Assembly (NCBI GenBank): GCA_963732635.1
Contig: CAVTAL010000022.1
Location: 124,001-188,000, forward strand
Direction: 5' to 3'
Source of the DNA: JAKFWF01 sp963732635
Lineage (GTDB): Bacteria; Pseudomonadota; Alphaproteobacteria; Rhizobiales; Hyphomicrobiaceae
Length of the DNA: 64,000 nt
Shown: one piece after another, positions 54,832-62,516 of the stretch
How the letters are laid out: the number at the start of each line of letters is the position of its first letter
Numbering within the stretch: position 1 is the stretch's first letter
Translations under genes and position numbers: made by a program
Notes under the pieces: model-generated
The model's input: only the letters and a program-made list of their open reading frames with translations
Databases searched by the model: none
Told to the model about the DNA's origin: nothing

Positions 54832-56157
54832 ATGAGCATTCAGCCGAATACCAACACGTCAGTCGATACGGCGCTGATCGCCCGCTTGCGCCGGCTGGTG
54901 CAGGTCGATCCGGCGGAAATCCCGGGCCTCGTCTGGTCGGCGCTGTATTTCTTCTGCGTGCTCGCCGCCTACTACATCGTGCGGCCGATCCGCGAGGAAA
55001 TGGGCGTGCGCCTTGGCCGCGACGGCCTTGGGCTGATGTTCACGGTCGTGTTCTTTGTGATGATCGCGGCGGTGCCGATTTTCGGCTGGCTCGCGACCCG
55101 CTTCAAACGCTCAGCCGTGGTTCCGGTGGTCTACGGCTTCTTCATCACCAACCTGCTGCTGTTCTGGGCGCTGTTTCGGATGGACGCCGGCAGCACAACA
55201 TTGGCTGGCTGCTTCTTCGTCTGGGTCAGCGTTTTCAACCTGTTCGCGGTTTCGCTGTTCTGGAGCCTGATGTCCGACAAGTGGTCGAGCGATCAGGCCA
55301 AGCGGCTCTACGGCTGCATTGCGGCCGGCGGCAGTGCCGGCGCGGTCAGTGGCCCAATTCTCACCCAAACGCTGGTCGGTATTGTCGGCGCAACCAACCT
55401 GCTTCTGGTATCCGCTGGTCTGCTCTGTGGTGCGCTCGTCTGCGTTTCCGCGCTACGGGCGGTCGAACGCCAGGGTGAAACGCAAGCCCGCGAAGCGCCG
55501 CCGCAACTCGGCGACATGATTTCCGGCGCCGTCAACGTGCTGCGCTCGCCCTACCTGTTTCGCATCGCCCTCGTTGTACTGCTCGCCAACGTGATATCGA
55601 CGTACTTCTATTTCGAGCAAAGTCGCATCGTTGGTGCAACGCTAACCGACACCGCCGCCCGCGTGCAGTTGTTTGCGCGCATGGACCTGTCGGTCAATTT
55701 CCTGACCATTCTCGCCCAGATATTTCTCACTGCGTCGCTGATACAGCGGCTCGGTGTCGGCCTGACCGCTGGCGCGCTTCCGGCGGTAGTGATCGCGGGG
55801 CTGATCGCGATCGCGGTATCACCGTCATTGTGGGTGATCGTCGCCGTCATCGTAATCGAGCGGGCGGTGGCTTTCGCGTTTTCGAACCCTGCATTTCGCG
55901 TGCTCTACACGGCCGTGCCGCCGGAAGACAAATACAAGGCGCAGAATTTCATAGATACCGTGGTGTTCCGTGGTGGCGACGCGGCCAGTGGCTGGCTATT
56001 CAACACCGTCGCCAAGGAGGCAGCACGCGCCTATGGCCTGCCGATGGCGACGTTTGCACTGTTGACACTGCCGCTCGCCGCATTCTGGCTATGGCTCGCC
56101 GTCAAACTCGGCCGCGAGCACGACGCGCGCGCAAAGACACAGCCTGCTACCAAATGA
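54832..56157 (+). CDS. MFS/NTT-like transporter (ADP/ATP carrier-related)
   Basis: A 441-residue membrane protein with about 12 helices. The N-terminal ALYFFCVLAAYYIVRPIREEMG, the SVFNLFAVSLFWSLMSDKW helix and GCIAAGGSAGAVSGP match the proteins annotated as NTP/NDP exchange transporter-like (Tlc relatives) found in free-living bacteria. The late VPPEDKYKAQNFIDTVVFRGGDAASGW is especially typical. The substrate in free-living species is not known; nucleotide exchange should not be assumed. It ends with a short Lys/Ala tail. Confidence 0.82.
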   Translation: MSIQPNTNTSVDTALIARLRRLVQVDPAEIPGLVWSALYFFCVLAAYYIVRPIREEMGVRLGRDGLGLMFTVVFFVMIAAVPIFGWLATRFKRSAVVPVVYGFFITNLLLFWALFRMDAGSTTLAGCFFVWVSVFNLFAVSLFWSLMSDKWSSDQAKRLYGCIAAGGSAGAVSGPILTQTLVGIVGATNLLLVSAGLLCGALVCVSALRAVERQGETQAREAPPQLGDMISGAVNVLRSPYLFRIALVVLLANVISTYFYFEQSRIVGATLTDTAARVQLFARMDLSVNFLTILAQIFLTASLIQRLGVGLTAGALPAVVIAGLIAIAVSPSLWVIVAVIVIERAVAFAFSNPAFRVLYTAVPPEDKYKAQNFIDTVVFRGGDAASGWLFNTVAKEAARAYGLPMATFALLTLPLAAFWLWLAVKLGREHDARAKTQPATK

Positions 56158-56259
56158 GCTGCCCCGATGTTGCCCGAGAACTGAAACATTGATGCTGCAA
56201 TAGCGAATATGGTAGCCGAATCGCCCAATGGGCACGATCAACCGGACAAGGTTCATCCG

Positions 56260-57378
56260 ATGAAGCGCGCACGACCGCCGATTGCCGTACTGGCGGCCGC
56301 AGCCCTTGTCTGGGCCACGCCTGCGAGCGCCGGACCGACGCTGCTGTTCGACGGCAACGATGGCACCGTGATGTACGCCGAGGATATCGACCAGCTCTGG
56401 CATCCGGCGTCGCTGACCAAGATCATGACCGCCTATCTGACCTTCGAGGCGCTCAAGTCGGGCAAGCTGACGTTCGAAACCAAGATCACAACCAGCGAGA
56501 ATGCGCACGCCCAGACGCCGAGCAAGGTCGGCCTACCAGTGGGCGGCCAGATGACGGTCGATCTCGCCATCAAGGCGCTCATCATCAAGTCGGCGAACGA
56601 CGTGGCGGTAATGCTGGCTGAGGCCATCAGCGGCACCGAGACCGATTTCATCGTCAAGATGAATGCCACCGCCAAGCGACTCGGCATGAGCCGCACCAAC
56701 TACGTAAATCCGCACGGTCTGCCAGCGCCGGAGCAGATCACCACCGCCCGCGACCTCGCCAAGCTCTCGCGCGCCGTGCTCAAGGATTTCCCGGAATATG
56801 TGCCGTTATGGGCGATGGCCGACATGCGCATTGGACGACGTCGGCTCGGAACACACAACGGCCTGCTGAAGACCTATGAAGGTGCCGACGGCATCAAAAC
56901 CGGCTTCACCTGCGACAGCGGCTATAACGTAGTCGCTAGCGCCAGCCGTGACGGCCGCCGCCTGATGGCGGTGGTGCTGGGAGAAAGCTCCGGCCGCGAC
57001 CGCACCATCCGCGCCCAAAGCCTGCTTGAGCACGGCTTCCAGACCCGCGAATGGAGGGGCTTCTTCCAAAAGACCGCCAGTATCGACACGCTACCGGATA
57101 CCGGCGGAGCAGCGAGCGTTACCAGCGTGCGGCAGTCGGTACTCAATTGGGATTGCGGTGGCGCCGGGCGCCGTCGGCCGGTCCGCACCGTCGCCCAACG
57201 AGAGAAAGCCAAAGTCGCGCGGATGAAGGCCAAGGGCGCCAAGACCGCCGAAGGCGCCGCTGCAGTTGCGGCGACCACAGCGCCAGCAGCAGGCACGGCT
57301 CCAGCAGCGCCAAAGCCGAAAGCAAGGGCTGCGATCGTCATTCATCCGAAGGCTGCTGTTGAGCCCAAGCCGCAGTAA
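56260..57378 (+). CDS. D-alanyl-D-alanine carboxypeptidase (PBP5/6-like, S11)
   Basis: Penicillin-binding DD-carboxypeptidase of 372 residues that trims peptidoglycan pentapeptides. The signal peptide is residues 1-24. The active-site motifs are S51-LTK54, S111-A-N113 and K213-T-G215. The usual PBP5 second beta domain and amphipathic anchor are replaced by a long Ala/Lys/Pro-rich tail (about 300-372), as in many Rhizobiales homologues. ATG 56260 starts the signal peptide; the open frame extends 17 codons further upstream. Confidence 0.93.
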   Translation: MKRARPPIAVLAAAALVWATPASAGPTLLFDGNDGTVMYAEDIDQLWHPASLTKIMTAYLTFEALKSGKLTFETKITTSENAHAQTPSKVGLPVGGQMTVDLAIKALIIKSANDVAVMLAEAISGTETDFIVKMNATAKRLGMSRTNYVNPHGLPAPEQITTARDLAKLSRAVLKDFPEYVPLWAMADMRIGRRRLGTHNGLLKTYEGADGIKTGFTCDSGYNVVASASRDGRRLMAVVLGESSGRDRTIRAQSLLEHGFQTREWRGFFQKTASIDTLPDTGGAASVTSVRQSVLNWDCGGAGRRRPVRTVAQREKAKVARMKAKGAKTAEGAAAVAATTAPAAGTAPAAPKPKARAAIVIHPKAAVEPKPQ

Positions 57379-57408
57379 GTGAACTGGTCGCGGACTTCGT
57401 GGTTCGAT

Positions 57409-58167
57409 TCAGATCCAGATGAACTTCACGCCGGCAATCAGCAAAACGACACCGAGCAAGCGCTGGAGTGTTGTGCCCGACGCCCATTGAATGCCGATGC
57501 TGGAGCCGACAATGCCGCCGGCAAGCGCCGCCGCGGCCAACCATGGCAACTGGGAAGGCAGCGATTTCAACACCACGAGATTGCCCAGCAAACCTGCGAT
57601 CGAGTTGAATAGAATGAATGGCGCCGTGATGCCCGACGCCTGCCTAACGTTTGCCCACCCGAGGAACAGAAGGATCGGACTCAGAAAAATGCCGCCGCCG
57701 GTGCCAGTCAGACCCGACAGCAGGCCGACCGCGCCGCCCGAAATCAGCCCGCCGGCAACTGGGACCGAAACATCGCTCTCGACCGTGGCTGCGCGCACGC
57801 GCGGCTGCAAAAGGAATTTCAGCGCGGCAACGATGAGAATCAGCCCAATCATCAGGCGATACCAATGTGCGGGAAGCTGTATTGCGCCACCCATGAACGC
57901 ACACGGGATCGATGCAATCAGCAGCGGCACCAACGCCTTCCAGTTGACCAATTTCAGACGGTGCCAACGGATAGTCGATAAGGTTGCAACCAGAATGTTA
58001 AGTACCAATGCGGTTGGCTTCATGATCGCTGGCGCCGTGCCGAACATGGCCATGACCGCGATATAACCTGACGCACCGGCGTGGCCTACCGACGAATAGA
58101 GAAGGGCCGCCAAGAAGATCAGCGCCGCAACCAACGCAGTGTCGCCGGCAATCGAGAGTTCGAACAT
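57409..58167 (-). CDS. Sulfite exporter TauE/SafE family protein
   Basis: A 252-residue permease with about eight helices and the family's duplicated GHAGASGYIA and GLLSGLTGTGGGIFLSPILL glycine motifs (YSSVGHAGASGY, LLSGLTGTGGG). Members export sulfite, sulfoacetate or related small anions. It is the last of a three-gene leftward group with the ModE-like regulator (gap 53 bases) and the iron-type SBP. Confidence 0.87.
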   Translation of the reverse strand: MFELSIAGDTALVAALIFLAALLYSSVGHAGASGYIAVMAMFGTAPAIMKPTALVLNILVATLSTIRWHRLKLVNWKALVPLLIASIPCAFMGGAIQLPAHWYRLMIGLILIVAALKFLLQPRVRAATVESDVSVPVAGGLISGGAVGLLSGLTGTGGGIFLSPILLFLGWANVRQASGITAPFILFNSIAGLLGNLVVLKSLPSQLPWLAAAALAGGIVGSSIGIQWASGTTLQRLLGVVLLIAGVKFIWI

Positions 58168-58220
58168 GCGCTCACCATGCTATGTCCGAATGAACATAGC
58201 ATACAGTCGATACGAGCGGG

Positions 58221-58565
58221 CTACTTCAATTTGCGACGCAGGGCCGCAACCTCGGATTGGATTGCCTCGTGGCTCAACATTTCCATCCGGCGGAAGGAGG
58301 CAATCACTTGCCGGCCGAACTGGGTGATTTCGGACCCGCCTTCGCGCCGCCCGGGCAGCGTCGACACTAGTGGCTCGTCGAACATGGAGTTCAGGTTATC
58401 AATCAACAGCCAGGCGGTGCGATAGCCCATACCGAGTTCACGCGCCGCTGCCGCGATCGAGCGGTGCCGTTCCACCGCTTCGAGCAGCGCGACTTTGCCT
58501 GGGCCAAGGCGCACGCCGTCGGCAAAATCGATGCGCAGAAAAAGTCTGGTATCGTTCTTCAGCAT
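58221..58565 (-). CDS. ModE-like winged-helix regulator (DNA-binding domain only)
   Basis: A 114-residue LysR/ModE N-terminal winged helix: LGPGKVALLEAVERHRSIAAAARELGMGYRTAWLLIDNLN is the ModE DNA-binding pattern. The second half normally holding the molybdate-binding TOBE domains is missing, as in the short ModE-like regulators that flank molybdenum or other oxyanion genes. Its partner is probably the adjacent permease. ATG 58565 (MLKNDTRLF) is the start used; an in-frame extension to 58682 lacks support. Confidence 0.87.
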   Translation of the reverse strand: MLKNDTRLFLRIDFADGVRLGPGKVALLEAVERHRSIAAAARELGMGYRTAWLLIDNLNSMFDEPLVSTLPGRREGGSEITQFGRQVIASFRRMEMLSHEAIQSEVAALRRKLK

Positions 58566-58638
58566 TCGTGTGGTCCGCCGTATTGCCCGCAGGATTGAGC
58601 AACACGCACGATATGTCGAGGCCAAGTTGTGGTCGTGC

Positions 58639-59685
58639 CTACTTCCACCCGGCCCGATCCATGATCTTGAGCGCCTCGGCATTGTTCCTCGCGAACACCG
58701 CAGCGTTCAGGCTGTCGATCTTGAATGCGCCAAACGAGGCAATGGTCTTGGGCAGCGGCGCACCGGCAACCACTGGGAATTCGTCGTTGCCTTCGGCGAA
58801 ATACGTTTGTGCACCGGGCGTGACGAGGTATTCGAGAAACTTCACCGCATTATCGCGGTTCTTCGCCGAAGCCGCGATACCGCCGCCGGCGATGTTGACG
58901 TGGGTGCCTCGGTTGGCCTGATTCGGAAACACGATGCCAATCTTCTTCACCGCTTCAATGTCCTTGTCCGCCGTCGAGCGGATCATGTTGCCGAGGTAGT
59001 AGGTGTTGGCGAGGCACAGATCGGCCTCGCCGGTCGCCACCGAACGGATCTGATCGCGGTCGCCTCCCTTCGGCGGATGGGCAAAATTTGCCACTAGCCC
59101 CTTGCACCAAGCGAGCGTCTTGTCCTCGCCGAGCGCTGCCAGAATCGAACCCACCAGCGACTGGGAATACGTATGGCTCGACGAGCGGGACAACACCTTG
59201 CCCTTCCATTTCGGATCGGCAAGATCCTCGTAGCTGGCGATGTCAGAAGCCTTCACCTTGTCCTTGTTGAACATGATGACGCGTGCGCGCGACGAGAACC
59301 CGAACCAATGTCCCAGCGGATCACGCAGGCTTGCCGGCACAGCAGCGGTAATCACGTCCGAACTCAACGGCTGCAGCAGGCCCATTTCCCGCGCGCGCTC
59401 TAGCCGGCCGGCATCGACCGAAATAAATACATCCGCAGGGCTATTGGCGCCTTCCGACTTCATCCGCTCCAAAAGCGGATCAGGCTGCGCCTCGACCCGA
59501 TTGATTTTAATGCCGGTCGCTTTCGTGAAGTCGCCGTAGAGGCGCTCGTCTGTGTCGTAGTGGCGCGACGAATAGAGGTTGACCACCTTCTCCTGCGCTC
59601 GAAGCACTGTTGGCAACCCCAGCGACGCGACGGTGCCGGCAGAGGCGCTTAAGAATGCGCGGCGGCCTATGGCAAAACGGCTCAT
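58639..59685 (-). CDS. Fe(3+) ABC transporter substrate-binding protein (FutA/AfuA type)
   Basis: A 348-residue exported protein with a Tat-like leader (GRRAFLSASAGTVASLG). FutA-type pocket features are VVNLYSSRHYDTDERLYGDF, DVFISVDAGRLERA and LCLANTYYLGNMIRS, where the double tyrosine is an iron ligand pair. Genes for its permease and ATPase are not adjacent. GGAGA sits well before ATG 59685. It heads the group with the ModE-like and TauE genes but has 73 bases between it and the next gene, so joint transcription is likely but unproven. Confidence 0.88.
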   Translation of the reverse strand: MSRFAIGRRAFLSASAGTVASLGLPTVLRAQEKVVNLYSSRHYDTDERLYGDFTKATGIKINRVEAQPDPLLERMKSEGANSPADVFISVDAGRLERAREMGLLQPLSSDVITAAVPASLRDPLGHWFGFSSRARVIMFNKDKVKASDIASYEDLADPKWKGKVLSRSSSHTYSQSLVGSILAALGEDKTLAWCKGLVANFAHPPKGGDRDQIRSVATGEADLCLANTYYLGNMIRSTADKDIEAVKKIGIVFPNQANRGTHVNIAGGGIAASAKNRDNAVKFLEYLVTPGAQTYFAEGNDEFPVVAGAPLPKTIASFGAFKIDSLNAAVFARNNAEALKIMDRAGWK

Positions 59686-59805
59686 GGCAGGATATCTCCG
59701 AAGGGTGCAAGCGAGCACGAGTTAATGTTGACTTGACCAGTAGGGTATTAAACCAAGCCGGGTCAAGCGTGCTTGGAAAGTCATTTTGTCGCGAGGAGAG
59801 CGAAC

Positions 59806-60618
59806 GTGGCGCCGGACATCAAAGTAGCGATCGCGGGACTCGGCGCCATCGGCAAGGCGGTAGCGATGGCCTTGCATAATGGCCAATTGCCTGGACTAAA
59901 GCTCGCGGCGGTCGCTTCCCGTGACCAAGGCAAGGCGCGTGATTGGCTTGCATCGCAAGGCATAGAGGTTCCGGTGATGGCGCTGGCCGAATTACCGCAA
60001 CATGCCGACCTCGCGGTCGAATGCGCGCCTGGCGCGATACTCGTCGACATCTGCGCGCCGATGTTGACTGCGGGCAAACGCGTGATGGTGCTATCGGCGG
60101 CTGCGCTTTTGAAGCACCCCGAACTGATCGAAACAGCCCGCGCACATAACGGCCAGATTATCGTGCCCTCAGGCGCACTGCTGGGCCTCGACGCGGTGAC
60201 AGCCGCCGCAGAAGGCTCGATCCAATCAGTCACCATGATCACCCGCAAGCCGCCTAACGGCCTCGCCGGCGCGCCGCATCTCGAACGCAACAGTATCTCG
60301 GTCGAAGACCTGACGGCGCCGAAGCTCGTCTTTAAAGGTACCGCGCGGGAAGCAGCGATCGGGTTTCCGGCCAACGTGAATGTAGCTGCCGCACTGTCGC
60401 TCGCCGGCATCGGGCCCGACCGTACCACGATCGAAATCTGGGCCGATCCCGGGCTCGCCCGCAATTGCCATTCGATCGAGGTCGTCTCAGACGCCGCCAC
60501 CTTCAAGGTTTCGATTGAGAATGTGCCGTCGGAAAATCCGAAGACAGGACGCATCACCGCGCAGTCGGTGCTGGCGGCAATGCGCAAGTTGAACGCACCG
60601 CTGCGCATCGGCACTTGA
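59806..60618 (+). CDS. nadX: L-aspartate dehydrogenase
   Basis: A 270-residue NAD(P)-dependent aspartate dehydrogenase, which makes iminoaspartate/oxaloacetate for NAD synthesis or aspartate use. It has the Rossmann motif VAIAGLGAIGKAVA, PSGALLGLDAV and TMITRKPP, the catalytic His in NCHSIEV and the C-terminal ENPKTGRITAQSVLAAMRKL. The start is GTG at 59806 with GAGGAGAG seven bases before it; the TTG of the longer frame at 59773 has no ribosome-binding site. It is divergent from the iron SBP and followed by trmO after 13 bases. Confidence 0.9.
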   Translation: MAPDIKVAIAGLGAIGKAVAMALHNGQLPGLKLAAVASRDQGKARDWLASQGIEVPVMALAELPQHADLAVECAPGAILVDICAPMLTAGKRVMVLSAAALLKHPELIETARAHNGQIIVPSGALLGLDAVTAAAEGSIQSVTMITRKPPNGLAGAPHLERNSISVEDLTAPKLVFKGTAREAAIGFPANVNVAAALSLAGIGPDRTTIEIWADPGLARNCHSIEVVSDAATFKVSIENVPSENPKTGRITAQSVLAAMRKLNAPLRIGT

Positions 60619-60631
60619 AAGAACGATCATC

Positions 60632-61093
60632 ATGGATCTGAAATTAAAGGCGATTGGCACGGCACTGGGCGGCCGCGTCGTTCCCGAAGACGATGACTGG
60701 GGTCGCAGCCGCTGCCGCCTCATCCTCGATGCCAAACAGTTCGAGCCGGATGCGCTGGCGGGCCTTGGCGATTTCTCGCACATCGAAGTGGTGTTCGTAT
60801 TTAACCGGGTGACCGACGACAAGATCGTCAGCGGTGCGCGTCATCCGCGCGGCAACAAGGACTGGCCGAAGGTCGGCATCTTCGCGCAGCGCGGTAAAAA
60901 CCGGCCGAACCGGATCGGCGTCAGCGTCTGCCGGCTGGTCGCCGTCGATGGGCTCAGCATCGAGGTCGAGGGCCTCGACGTCATCGACGGCACACCGATC
61001 CTTGACATCAAGCCAGTGATGAAGGGCTTCCAGCCGCGCGGTGTCATCATCGAGCCGGCCTGGGCGACCGAGATAATGAAGGACTACTGGTAG
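60632..61093 (+). CDS. tRNA (N6-threonylcarbamoyladenosine) methyltransferase TrmO-like (TsaA/YaeB)
   Basis: A 153-residue SAM-dependent methyltransferase of the TrmO/TsaA family. The start KAIGTALGG ..., the hydrophobic GLGDFSHIEVVFVF, HPRGN and IFAQRGKNRPNRIGVSVCRL (with the RxxxRPNxIG motif) are all family hallmarks. E. coli TrmO is longer (about 235) because it has an extra C-terminal domain; this short form matches archaeal and alphaproteobacterial versions. It converges on the next gene with six bases between stops. Confidence 0.88.
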   Translation: MDLKLKAIGTALGGRVVPEDDDWGRSRCRLILDAKQFEPDALAGLGDFSHIEVVFVFNRVTDDKIVSGARHPRGNKDWPKVGIFAQRGKNRPNRIGVSVCRLVAVDGLSIEVEGLDVIDGTPILDIKPVMKGFQPRGVIIEPAWATEIMKDYW

Positions 61094-61099
61094 CCATGC

Positions 61100-61759
61100 C
61101 TATACCTCGCTGTAGACGGCGGACTGGTGCAGCAGGGAACCGAACCAGGGATGCCGGATATCGAGTGCAAAGACGAAGTGAGTGGCATCGATCTCGCGAT
61201 GCGTAACGACTAACGTGCCGGGCGTCAGAAACGACGGCAGACTCAGACGCCATCGACCCAACGCCAGAAAATAGCGCCGACTTTCGAAACACAGCACACC
61301 GCCATTGACCGATACCGCGAGCGTCATGCCGACGCCGCAGCCGACATGCTCCTCAAGCCCAGTCGACCCAGCGAAGCGTTTGGCGGAGTGGATCACCTGC
61401 GGGAATCCACTGCGGCGCGCATAGAGCCTGGTCCACACTTGGCCGCCCTGCCGCAGATCCTCGGTCACCGCCACAAGGCTCGCACAACCGACATCGAGCG
61501 ATACTGGCAACGGCCCGCCGATGAGACGCGTGAACTGCGTCAGTACGTAACCAGCTCGGTTCATGGCGATAGCTGTGACGTGCCCAGAATAGGAAATCGT
61601 CTGTCCTTCGGCGAGGCGCTTCGAGAAGCGGCGACGGACCGCTGGCGGCAGCTCCGCCCACTGCGCATCGGTTAGCAACCTCCGAAACCGCAAGTCAGCC
61701 AGGCTATCGTCAGCAGCAGGCGTCGTAGTGGCTCGCCGCCGGGTGGCTCGATCAGACAT
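61100..61759 (-). CDS. DUF4166 domain protein
   Basis: A 219-residue soluble protein of the DUF4166 family. It has FRRLLTDAQWAELPPAVRRRFSKRL at the N-terminus, then ISYSGHVTAIAMNRAGYVLTQFTRLIGGPLP, and ends HPWFGSLLHQSAVYSEV. In Rhizobiales DUF4166 is often encoded directly after a GbsR-type regulator, as here (29-base gap). GGAG precedes ATG 61759. The biochemical role is unknown. Confidence 0.82.
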   Translation of the reverse strand: MSDRATRRRATTTPAADDSLADLRFRRLLTDAQWAELPPAVRRRFSKRLAEGQTISYSGHVTAIAMNRAGYVLTQFTRLIGGPLPVSLDVGCASLVAVTEDLRQGGQVWTRLYARRSGFPQVIHSAKRFAGSTGLEEHVGCGVGMTLAVSVNGGVLCFESRRYFLALGRWRLSLPSFLTPGTLVVTHREIDATHFVFALDIRHPWFGSLLHQSAVYSEV

Positions 61760-61788
61760 GGGCTCCACTCCTAAACCAGCGCGCGGCG

Positions 61789-62388
61789 TTACTTCGATTT
61801 CCCAAACGGGATGTATTTGATGACCTTGGTTCCGAGCCGCATCAACGCCGCGAGCGTCGAGCGCGGCACTGTCGACATCTGCCGGTGCCAAGTATCGAGC
61901 GCCTCTGTGAATTCTAGCATATCTTTCAATCGCTTAACCGCGACCGGGTGAATGCCGGATTGCCCCTGAGCTTCATCAATGCAGCCGCGAAGAGTAACGA
62001 TCGCCGGATCGATTTCGCGGGCTTTGCGGCCAGCGGCGATTCGAGCGGCGATTTCCCACACGTCGGTTTCGGCTTCGAAATGTTCGCGCCGCTCGCCCCT
62101 GATCGGCACCCGACGGATCAATTCCCAACCAAGTAACTCCTTGATTGAATTAGAAACATTCGACCGCGCCATGCCAAGCAGGGTGGCGATCTCGTCGGCG
62201 GTGAGCGGCCGCTCGGAAAGGTAGAGCAGGGCGTGGATCTGGGCGACCGAGCGATTGACGCTCCATTGTCCGCCCATATCGCCCCAATGGAGCACGAAGC
62301 GCTCGACAACCGGATGGAGCGGCGGATGGGAAAGCGGATGGGGCGGCGGATCGCCCGTGACTTCGATTTTGTCATCAATTTCTGTCAT
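61789..62388 (-). CDS. GbsR/MarR-like transcriptional regulator
   Basis: A 199-residue regulator with a GbsR-type winged helix (ALLYLSERPLTADEIATLLGMARSNVSNSIKELLGWELIRR) and a downstream helical dimerisation part. The N-terminus has an unusual Pro/His-rich stretch (PPPHPLSHPPLHP). The start codon lies inside a perfect 20-bp palindrome (62378-62397), which strongly suggests autorepression. It leads the operon with the DUF4166 gene. Confidence 0.87.
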   Translation of the reverse strand: MTEIDDKIEVTGDPPPHPLSHPPLHPVVERFVLHWGDMGGQWSVNRSVAQIHALLYLSERPLTADEIATLLGMARSNVSNSIKELLGWELIRRVPIRGERREHFEAETDVWEIAARIAAGRKAREIDPAIVTLRGCIDEAQGQSGIHPVAVKRLKDMLEFTEALDTWHRQMSTVPRSTLAALMRLGTKVIKYIPFGKSK

Positions 62389-62397
62389 GACAGAAAT
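62378..62397. promoter_or_regulatory. Perfect 20-bp palindrome over the gbsR-like start codon
   Basis: ATTTCTGTCA/TGACAGAAAT is perfectly symmetric and contains the start codon (complement of 62386-62388). A CTGTCA half-site recurs at 62417-62422. It is a likely operator of the adjacent regulator. Confidence 0.65.
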
Positions 62398-62448
62398 ATC
62401 TGACCAAACAGTCGCGCTGTCAAGAACAACACGACCGGCCTGGTAACG

Positions 62449-62485
62449 AAAAAATTTCGCCCTCCCATGCGACGACGGGAGGGCG
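62449..62485 (-). terminator. Rho-independent terminator of serA
   Basis: On the minus strand the stem is CGCCCTCCC/GGGAGGGCG (62485-62477 with 62466-62458), followed by GAAA and six T. It lies 31 bases after the serA stop codon. Confidence 0.85.
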
Positions 62486-62516
62486 CTCAGCAGTACAGCA
62501 CTCGCTGCGCGGACTT

